The notes beneath the pieces were generated by a model. It was given only the letters and a program-made list of their open reading frames with translations. It searched no databases and was not told where the DNA came from. A DNA stretch of 5,748 nucleotides from Nocardioides sp. (GTDB lineage: Bacteria > Actinomycetota > Actinomycetes > Propionibacteriales > Nocardioidaceae), in the NCBI GenBank assembly GCA_031177735.1, contig JAPSKJ010000156.1, positions 1 through 5,748 on the forward strand, in the 5' to 3' direction. Positions 1-4,232 of this stretch are shown in pieces. How positions within the stretch are numbered: the stretch's first letter is position 1; each line of letters begins with the position of its first letter. Made by a program: the position numbers and the translations under genes.

Positions 1-17
1 CAGCAGCGGCCGGTGCG

Positions 18-46
18 CGACACGCCGGGAGCGTGCCGGCGTGTCG
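18..46. terminator. Perfect 11-bp GC-rich hairpin, possible terminator
   Basis: The arms CGACACGCCGG (18-28) and CCGGCGTGTCG (36-46) are exact reverse complements around a 7-base loop. No T-tract follows on either strand, which is usual for terminator-like hairpins in high-GC actinobacteria. It lies about 100 bases beyond the uppP stop codon, so it could end the leftward uppP transcript, a rightward gene entering from outside the window, or both. Function is inferred from structure and position only. Confidence 0.4.
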
Positions 47-94
47 GCGGCATGCGGCACGGGAAGTGGCCCTCAGCGCATCGTTGACGGCTGA

Positions 95-113
95 CGCGAC
101 GCCCCTGGTCGCG
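95..113 (-). terminator. Short hairpin downstream of uppP, weak terminator candidate
   Basis: CGCGAC (95-100) pairs perfectly with GTCGCG (108-113) around a 7-base loop, some 30 bases past the uppP stop codon. The stem is only 6 bp and no T-run follows it in the uppP direction. In DNA this GC-rich such stems arise often by chance, so the stronger hairpin further left is an equal or better candidate. The rest of 1-144 shows no gene with recognisable protein sequence. Confidence 0.22.
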
Positions 114-144
114 CAGAGTGCTCGGCGCTGGGGGGAGCTGCCCG

Positions 145-966
145 TCAGGCGCTCAGCACACCCGCAGCGAGCAGGATGAGCGTGGCCGAGCCGAGCGCCA
201 CGCGGTAGAGCACGAACGGCGTGTAGGACTTCGTGGCGACGTACCGCAGCAGCCAGGCGATCGCGGCGTAGCCGACCGCGAAGGACACCAGCGTCGCGAC
301 GATCGTGGGGCCCCAGCCGTAGTCGTTGTGGCCGCCCGGGATCTCCTTGAGCTCGAAGAGGCCGGCTCCGATGACCGCCGGGATGGCGAGGAGGAAGGCG
401 TACCGGGTGGCCGTCTCGCGCTCGTAGCCCAGTGCGCGACCCATCGAGATGGTCGCGCCGGAGCGCGAGACCCCGGGGATCAGCGCCATCGCCTGGGCGG
501 CGCCCATCAGGATCGCGTCACGCAGGCTGAGGTGCTTGAGCGTCTTCGACGTGCCCCCGAGCCGGTCGGCGATGCCCAGCACGATGCCGAGCACGATCAG
601 GGTCGTGCCGATGATCCACAGGTTGCGGAAGTCCTTCTCGATGAGGTCCTTCAGCAGCACGCCCAGGACCACGATCGGCAGCGAGCCGATGATGATGAAC
701 CAGCCCATTCGAGCGTCGAGCGTGCCGCGGAGCTCAGGCGTGACCAGGCTGCGCAGCCAGGTGGTGCCGATCCGCCAGATGTCCTTCCAGAAGTAGAGCA
801 ACACCGCGACCTCGGTGCCGATCTGGATGACGGCCGTGAAGGCCGCGCCGGGGTCGCCCCAGCCGAACAGCTCGGGGAAGATCCGCAGGTGGGCGCTGGA
901 GGAGATCGGCAGGAATTCGGTGAGCCCCTGGATGATGCCCAGGACGACGGCTTCCAGGAAGTTCAC
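145..966 (-). CDS. uppP: Undecaprenyl-diphosphatase (UppP/BacA family)
   Basis: Integral membrane phosphatase that converts undecaprenyl diphosphate to the monophosphate, recycling the lipid carrier of peptidoglycan and other wall polymers; overexpression of family members gives bacitracin resistance. Numbered from the GTG at 966 (273 residues, normal for the family), the first signature GLTEFLPISSSAH spans 14-26 and carries Q13, E17, S23 and H26, matching the E/QxxxE and Ser/His catalytic positions. The second signature PGVSRSGAT spans 164-172, with the catalytic Arg at 168. Hydrophobic segments lie near 43-60, 88-105, 115-134, 152-165, 189-206, 221-240 and 251-271. An in-frame TTG at 984 would add six residues. 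I prefer the GTG because the family N-terminus normally begins just before this point and a -10-like TAGGCT sits 7 bases upstream of it. The gene is transcribed divergently from the aldo/keto reductase. Confidence 0.96.
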   Translation of the reverse strand: MNFLEAVVLGIIQGLTEFLPISSSAHLRIFPELFGWGDPGAAFTAVIQIGTEVAVLLYFWKDIWRIGTTWLRSLVTPELRGTLDARMGWFIIIGSLPIVVLGVLLKDLIEKDFRNLWIIGTTLIVLGIVLGIADRLGGTSKTLKHLSLRDAILMGAAQAMALIPGVSRSGATISMGRALGYERETATRYAFLLAIPAVIGAGLFELKEIPGGHNDYGWGPTIVATLVSFAVGYAAIAWLLRYVATKSYTPFVLYRVALGSATLILLAAGVLSA

Positions 967-973
967 GCCCGGG

Positions 974-979
974 AGCCTA
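974..979 (-). promoter_or_regulatory. Putative -10 element of uppP (leaderless)
   Basis: On the minus strand the hexamer TAGGCT fits the actinobacterial -10 consensus TANNNT and is followed by 7 bases and then the GTG at 966. Transcription would therefore start at or next to the start codon. No purine-rich Shine-Dalgarno lies at a proper distance before that GTG, which agrees with leaderless translation. I see no convincing -35 element. Confidence 0.45.
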
Positions 980-1031
980 CGCAACCCGGCGGTCGCGGCG
1001 AGCCGGGACCCGCCGCGGTCGTGGTGGGGGC

Positions 1032-1037
1032 TATCTT
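1032..1037 (+). promoter_or_regulatory. Putative -10 element of the aldo/keto reductase gene (leaderless)
   Basis: TATCTT matches TANNNT and four of six bases of TATAAT, in a GC-rich spacer where such hexamers are uncommon. Six bases separate it from the ATG at 1044, placing the predicted transcript start at the A of the start codon. The only G-run nearby (1024-1030, apart from one T at 1025) is too far from the ATG to act as a ribosome binding site. No clear -35 is visible. Confidence 0.45.
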
Positions 1038-1043
1038 CTGCGC

Positions 1044-2000
1044 ATGCACGAACGCTCCCTGGGCGCCACCGGGCTCAAGGTCTCTCGCCTGGGCCTCGGC
1101 ACCATGACGTGGGGCCGTGCCACCGACGAGCACGACGCACGCGACCAGCTGATCGCCTTCGCCGAGGCGGGCGGCACCCTCGTCGACACCGCTGCGGGGT
1201 ACGCCGACGGCCGGGCCGAGGAGCTGCTCGGCTCCCTCCTCGGCGGCCCCGACCGGGTGGTGGCGCGCGACGAGGTCGTGCTGGCCACCAAGGCCGGCAT
1301 CTCCCGCGCCCGCGGCTACCGGGCGGTGAACACCTCCCGCGGCTATCTGCTGCGCACCCTCGACGCCTCCCTCAAGCGGCTCGGCACCGACCACGTCGAC
1401 CTGTGGCAGGTGCACGTCTGGTCCGACGACACGCCGATCGAGGAGACCCTCGGGGCGCTCGACACCGCGGTCGCGACCGGCCGGGCGGCGTACGTCGGCA
1501 TCTCCAACTACACCGGCTGGCAGACCGCGCAGGCGGCCACCTGGCAGCGGGCGGTGCCCGGCCGTGCCGCGCTGGCCTCGACCCAGGTGCAGTACAGCCT
1601 CATCGCCCGCGAGGCGGAGTACGACGTCGTGCCGGCCGCCGGCGCGCTCGGCCTGGGCATCCTGGCCTGGTCGCCGCTGGCCGGCGGTGTGCTCAGCGGC
1701 AAGTACCGCACCGGCACCCCGTCGGACTCCCGGGGCGCGCACCGCGACTTCTCGGGCCGGATCGACTCCTACCTCGACGACCGCGGCCGCGGGATCGTGG
1801 AAGCGGTGATCAAGGCCGCGGAGGGCCTGGAATGGGAACCCCTCCAGGTGGCGTTGGCCTGGGTGCGCGACCGGCCCGGGGTCACCGCCCCGATCATCGG
1901 CGCGCGCACCGCCGACCAGCTCAAGGTGGCTCTGGCCACCGAGGACCTCACCCTGCCCGCCGAGATCGCCGACGCGCTCGACGACGTCTCCGCCGAGTAG
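1044..2000 (+). CDS. Aldo/keto reductase
   Basis: A 318-residue NAD(P)H-dependent oxidoreductase of the aldo/keto reductase superfamily, a cytosolic (alpha/beta)8 barrel that reduces aldehydes or ketones; the substrate cannot be read from sequence. The N-terminal LGATGLKVSRLGLGTMTWG (6-24) is the typical first strand and loop. The catalytic tetrad is complete: D48 and Y53 in DTAAGYADG, K83 in LATKAG and H124 in WQVHVW. Further family landmarks are GISNY (152-156), QVQYSL (181-186), AWSPLAGGVLSGKY (208-221) and the C-terminal cofactor-phosphate loop PIIGART (283-289). Length is normal and there is no break. The ATG lacks a Shine-Dalgarno but has a -10-like hexamer directly before it. The DUF5703 gene follows after 18 bases, so the two probably form an operon. 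Confidence 0.95.
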   Translation: MHERSLGATGLKVSRLGLGTMTWGRATDEHDARDQLIAFAEAGGTLVDTAAGYADGRAEELLGSLLGGPDRVVARDEVVLATKAGISRARGYRAVNTSRGYLLRTLDASLKRLGTDHVDLWQVHVWSDDTPIEETLGALDTAVATGRAAYVGISNYTGWQTAQAATWQRAVPGRAALASTQVQYSLIAREAEYDVVPAAGALGLGILAWSPLAGGVLSGKYRTGTPSDSRGAHRDFSGRIDSYLDDRGRGIVEAVIKAAEGLEWEPLQVALAWVRDRPGVTAPIIGARTADQLKVALATEDLTLPAEIADALDDVSAE

Positions 2001-2006
2001 CCCGCG

Positions 2007-2012
2007 AAGGAG
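2007..2012 (+). promoter_or_regulatory. Ribosome binding site of the DUF5703 gene
   Basis: AAGGAG lies 6 bases before the GTG at 2019, a near-ideal Shine-Dalgarno. It fixes the start of this small gene and contrasts with the Shine-Dalgarno-free gene in front of it, as expected for an internal gene of an operon whose first gene is leaderless. Confidence 0.75.
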
Positions 2013-2018
2013 CCGCCC

Positions 2019-2237
2019 GTGTCCCGTGCCGACCGTCGCCCGCCAGCTGCGGGCGTGACCTGGGAGTTCGACAAGGTCACCTTCGCCCGTGAGTTCCCTC
2101 GTGGCGTGGTCACCAAGCTGCTGGTCGAGCGTGCCGAGCACGGCGGCTGGGAGCTCGACCGGGTCCGGATCGCAGCCGACGGCACCCGGCGCGTGGTGCT
2201 GCGGCGCAAGGTGATCCGGGCGGTCCGCACCGCGTGA
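2019..2237 (+). CDS. DUF5703 family small protein
   Basis: A 72-residue protein of unknown function that I recognise as a DUF5703-type protein, a family found in actinobacteria. Visible features are a WEF motif at 15-17 opening the conserved core, the segment LLVERAEHGGWELDRVR (34-50), and a basic C-terminal half with DGTRRVVLRRKVIRA (54-68). There is no signal peptide, membrane segment or cysteine, so it should be cytosolic; the Arg/Lys-rich tail could bind nucleic acid or an acidic partner, but that is only a guess. The GTG start is chosen for its AAGGAG site. It follows the aldo/keto reductase by 18 bases and converges on the M20 hydrolase gene. Family assignment is from memory of the sequence pattern; no function is claimed. 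Confidence 0.85.
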   Translation: MSRADRRPPAAGVTWEFDKVTFAREFPRGVVTKLLVERAEHGGWELDRVRIAADGTRRVVLRRKVIRAVRTA

Positions 2238-2241
2238 GGTC

Positions 2242-2282
2242 GTGACAGGTCTGCCCCCTGCGCCGCGCGGGGCGGTCGTCAC
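2242..2282. terminator. Candidate bidirectional terminator between convergent genes
   Basis: The 50-bp gap between two convergent stop codons contains an imperfect stem: GTGAC (2242-2246) pairs with GTCAC (2278-2282) and GCCCC (2253-2257) with GGGGC (2269-2273), separated by an internal loop and closed by an 11-base loop. The near-symmetric structure could stop transcription from both sides. There is no T-tract. Placement is the strongest argument. Confidence 0.4.
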
Positions 2283-2287
2283 AACCC

Positions 2288-3598
2288 TCAGCAGTCGTCG
2301 AAGAACCGGTCCAGCACCCGTGCGCCGAACTCCAGGGCGTCGACGGGCACGCGCTCGTCGACGCCGTGGAACAGCGCGGTGAAGTCGAGGTCCTCGGGCA
2401 GTCGCAGCGGCGCGAAGCCGTAGGTGCGGATGCCGAGCTTGGTGAAGTGCTTGGCGTCGGTGCCGGCGCTCATCAGGTAGGGCGCGACCACCGCGTCGGG
2501 GTCCTCGGCCAGGAGCGAGCGGGTCATCGCATCGACGATGGGGCCCGCGTACGGCGTCTCCCACGGCCGCTGACGGGAGATGAAGTCGATGTCGACGCCC
2601 TCACCGCACAGCTCGGCCAACGTGGCGAAGAACTCGTCCTCGTGGCCGGGCAGGAAGCGTCCGTCGACGTGGGCGGTGGCCTCGGTGGGGATGACGTTGA
2701 CCTTGTAGCCGGCATCGAGCATGGTCGGGTTGCTGACGTGGCGCAGGGTCGCGCCGATCATCCGCGCCGCAGGGCCGAACTCCTCGATGAGCGCCTCGGC
2801 GTTCTCCGGCGTCGCCTCGGTGCCGGCGAGATCCGCGACGGCGGCGAGCAGCGTGCGCATCGTCGGGGTGAGCGTGACCGGCCACTGGTGGGCGCCGATG
2901 CGGGCGATCGCCCCGGCGAGCCGGGTCACCGCGTTGTCGTCGTTGATCATCGAGCCGTGGCCGGCCCGCCCGCGCGCGGTCAGGCGCATCCAGGCCATGC
3001 CCTTCTCGGCCGCCTCGATGAGGTACATCCGGCGCCCGCGCACGGTGGTGCTGAAGCCGCCCACCTCACCGATCGCCTCGGTGCACGCCGCGAACTCCTC
3101 GCGCAGGTCGGCGATGAGCGGCTCGGCGCCCTGGTGGCCACCGGCCTCCTCGTCGGCGGTGAAGCACAGCACGACCGGGCGTGCGGGCGGGCGGGCGGTG
3201 CGCTGGCGCTCGCGGACGACGCTGAGCAGCATCGCGTCGAAGTCCTTCATGTCGACCGCGCCGCGGCCCCACACGTAGCCGTCGACGACCTCCCCGGAGA
3301 ACGGGTGCACCTGCCAGTCGGCCGCCTCGGCGGGTACGACGTCGAGGTGGCCGTGCACGAGGAGCGCGTCGGTCCGGGCCGGGTCCGCTCCGGGCCAGTG
3401 CGCCAGCACGTTGGTGCGGCCCGGCACGGCCTCGTGGATCTGCGGCTCGAGCCCCGCGTCGGCGAGCAGCCCGGCGACGTACTCCGCCGCCTTGCGCTCC
3501 CCCGGGCCCGAGCCGTCGCCGGTGTTGGTCGTGTCGATCCTGATGAGCTCGCGACAGATGTCGACGACCTCGCGTGTGACGTCCCCGGGATCGGTCAT
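2288..3598 (-). CDS. M20/M25/M40 family metallohydrolase (peptidase or amidohydrolase)
   Basis: A 436-residue di-zinc hydrolase of the M20 clan (ArgE/DapE/ACY1/CPG2 type), expected to cleave a peptide or N-acyl amide bond; the exact substrate is not deducible. The metal site is complete: H84 and D86 in LLVHGHLDVVP, bridging D116 in GRGAVDMKD, catalytic E150 and metal ligand E151 in FTADEEAGG, a likely ligand E178 in AIGEVGG, and H384 in GTDAKHF. RAGHGS (211-216) marks the dimerisation domain inserted between the two halves of the catalytic domain. No signal peptide is seen, so it is probably cytosolic. The ATG at 3598 overlaps the stop of the upstream Lrp-type regulator as ATGA and has no strong Shine-Dalgarno, indicating translational coupling. 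Calling it DapE or ArgE specifically would go beyond the evidence. Confidence 0.93.
   Translation of the reverse strand: MTDPGDVTREVVDICRELIRIDTTNTGDGSGPGERKAAEYVAGLLADAGLEPQIHEAVPGRTNVLAHWPGADPARTDALLVHGHLDVVPAEAADWQVHPFSGEVVDGYVWGRGAVDMKDFDAMLLSVVRERQRTARPPARPVVLCFTADEEAGGHQGAEPLIADLREEFAACTEAIGEVGGFSTTVRGRRMYLIEAAEKGMAWMRLTARGRAGHGSMINDDNAVTRLAGAIARIGAHQWPVTLTPTMRTLLAAVADLAGTEATPENAEALIEEFGPAARMIGATLRHVSNPTMLDAGYKVNVIPTEATAHVDGRFLPGHEDEFFATLAELCGEGVDIDFISRQRPWETPYAGPIVDAMTRSLLAEDPDAVVAPYLMSAGTDAKHFTKLGIRTYGFAPLRLPEDLDFTALFHGVDERVPVDALEFGARVLDRFFDDC
3183..3198. repeat. (GCGG)4 tetranucleotide tandem repeat inside the M20 hydrolase gene
   Basis: Four perfect GCGG units lie in the coding sequence, encoding part of the Ala/Arg/Pro-rich stretch around residues 134-140, between the bridging Asp and the catalytic Glu motifs. 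On the plus strand it gives three GGG runs and a GG, each separated by a single C. The frame is intact here. A gain or loss of one unit would shift it. Confidence 0.6.
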
Positions 3599-4113
3599 GG
3601 GGCCACGGTAGTGCGCCGGTAGGCCGGGGCGTGCGCGCTGGGTTTGTGCTCAGCAGCGGCGAGCAGCGGCAGGGTGCGCGGCGGGACCAGTGTGGAGAGG
3701 ACCATCACGCTGGTCGAGCGGACCACCGCCGACGACTGGTCGATGCGGACCAGGGTGGCCTGCAGGTCCGGGTGCGAGGCGGTGGCGACCTTCAGCACCA
3801 CGTCGGAGGTGCCGGTGGTGACATAGGCCTCCAGCACCTGCGGGATCCCCTCCAAGTGGCGCGCCACCTCGTCCAGCGCCCCCTGGGAGATCTCGAGCGT
3901 GACGAACGCCTGCACCGGGAACCCCGCGCTGGCCACGTCCACCGCCGGCTGCCAGGAGGCGATCACCCCCGCCTCCTCCAGCCGGCGCAGTCGGCTCTGC
4001 ACGGTCGCGCGGGCGACCTTGGTGATCCGGGACAGCTCCAGGTCGCCGGCGCGGGGGTGGTCACCGAGCGCGGAGAGCAGTGCCACGTCGAGGGCGTCGA
4101 GAGTGTGGGCCAC
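3595..4113 (-). CDS. Lrp/AsnC family transcriptional regulator
   Basis: A 172-residue feast/famine DNA-binding protein. Residues 5-52 form the N-terminal winged helix-turn-helix (LDALDVALLSAL, then ELSRITKVARATVQSRLRRLEEAGVI). A linker is followed from about 65 by the RAM ligand-binding and oligomerisation domain, with the diagnostic VTTGTSDVVLKV (98-109) containing the conserved G101 and D104. A tail of about 20 residues rich in Ala, Pro, His and Arg extends past the RAM domain. It starts at a GTG with no Shine-Dalgarno; TAGCCT 6 bases upstream suggests a leaderless mRNA. Its stop overlaps the start of the M20 hydrolase by 4 bases. Divergent orientation to hppD makes it the likely regulator of tyrosine catabolism and of itself, perhaps responding to tyrosine, phenylalanine or a derivative; the ligand is inference. 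Confidence 0.94.
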   Translation of the reverse strand: MAHTLDALDVALLSALGDHPRAGDLELSRITKVARATVQSRLRRLEEAGVIASWQPAVDVASAGFPVQAFVTLEISQGALDEVARHLEGIPQVLEAYVTTGTSDVVLKVATASHPDLQATLVRIDQSSAVVRSTSVMVLSTLVPPRTLPLLAAAEHKPSAHAPAYRRTTVAP

Positions 4114-4119
4114 CTCACA

Positions 4120-4125
4120 AGGCTA
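4120..4125 (-). promoter_or_regulatory. Putative -10 element of the Lrp-type regulator gene (leaderless)
   Basis: On the minus strand TAGCCT fits TANNNT and is separated by 6 bases from the GTG at 4113, so transcription would begin at about the start codon. It sits in a locally AT-richer patch (4117-4137) of otherwise very GC-rich DNA. An alternative -10, CAATAT (4129-4134, minus strand), would give a short leader instead. Confidence 0.4.
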
Positions 4126-4190
4126 GGCATATTGGAGAGGTTCGGCCACGCTTCCCGGCCCGCCCTGTGCACTTTGACCAGCGCGACATG

Positions 4191-4201
4191 CGCAGATTGC
4201 G
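4191..4201. promoter_or_regulatory. Small dyad, candidate operator upstream of hppD
   Basis: CGCA and TGCG form a perfect inverted repeat around GAT, partly overlapping the palindrome TGCGCA (4189-4194). It begins 11 bases downstream of the TTGACC hexamer, inside the likely core promoter of hppD, where a bound regulator would affect initiation. The arms are only four bases long and such GC dyads are common in this genome, so operator function is conjecture. Confidence 0.2.
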
Positions 4202-4232
4202 AGGGCCTGCTGCGCGCGGTTCGCTGATCGAC

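Larger units (their letters stand above)
4114..4232. promoter_or_regulatory. Divergent control region between the Lrp-type regulator and hppD
   Basis: These 119 bases must hold the promoters of both divergent units. For hppD a -35-like TTGACC is visible at 4174-4179, but the hexamer at the usual 17-base spacing (TTGCGA) is a poor -10, and CAGATT (4193-4198) lies too close, so the hppD promoter is unresolved. No good Shine-Dalgarno precedes the hppD ATG at 4233. The AT-richer patch around 4124-4137 and the dyads near 4189-4201 are places where an Lrp-type protein could bind. Confidence 0.5.

Noticed and set aside
1..94. Short partial plus-strand frames entering from the left (one ending at 87, one at 94)
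   Set aside because: Neither translation resembles a protein C-terminus I know, and the perfect hairpin at 18-46 argues for non-coding sequence. A gene tail cannot be strictly excluded from 29-31 codons.
967..984. TTG at 984 as the uppP start
   Set aside because: It adds only six residues that are not typical of the family and would place the start inside the probable -10 region. The GTG at 966 fits both the family N-terminus and the promoter geometry.
118..1107. Long plus-strand open frame (329 codons) opposite uppP
   Set aside because: It is antisense to a clearly recognisable membrane enzyme, and its translation is a low-complexity Arg/Gly/Asp/Glu-rich string without family motifs. This is the usual artefact of GC-rich third positions.
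815..2092. 425-codon plus-strand open frame overlapping the uppP start and the whole reductase gene
   Set aside because: Over 1044-2000 it is out of frame with the reductase and yields a very Arg/Pro-rich translation, typical of a shifted GC-rich reading frame.
963..2564. 533-codon minus-strand open frame spanning the reductase, DUF5703 and the end of the hydrolase gene
   Set aside because: It crosses three real genes, including part of the hydrolase in a wrong frame, and its translation is rich in Gly, Arg, Val and Asp with no recognisable domain. It is a shadow frame.
2366..3622. 418-codon plus-strand open frame opposite the M20 hydrolase
   Set aside because: The minus-strand frame contains all M20 metal-ligand motifs in order. 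The plus-strand translation is Gly/Arg/Val/His-rich noise.
3652..3670. Two tandem copies of AGCAGCGGC near the end of the regulator gene
   Set aside because: They encode an Ala/Leu-rich low-complexity stretch of the C-terminal tail, and GC-rich codon repetition explains them without a functional repeat.
4080..4232. N-terminal extension of hppD to an upstream ATG at 4080 (or 4188)
   Set aside because: The added residues are Arg/Pro-rich and unlike any HppD N-terminus, the extension would overlap the start of the divergent regulator gene, and no ribosome binding site supports it.
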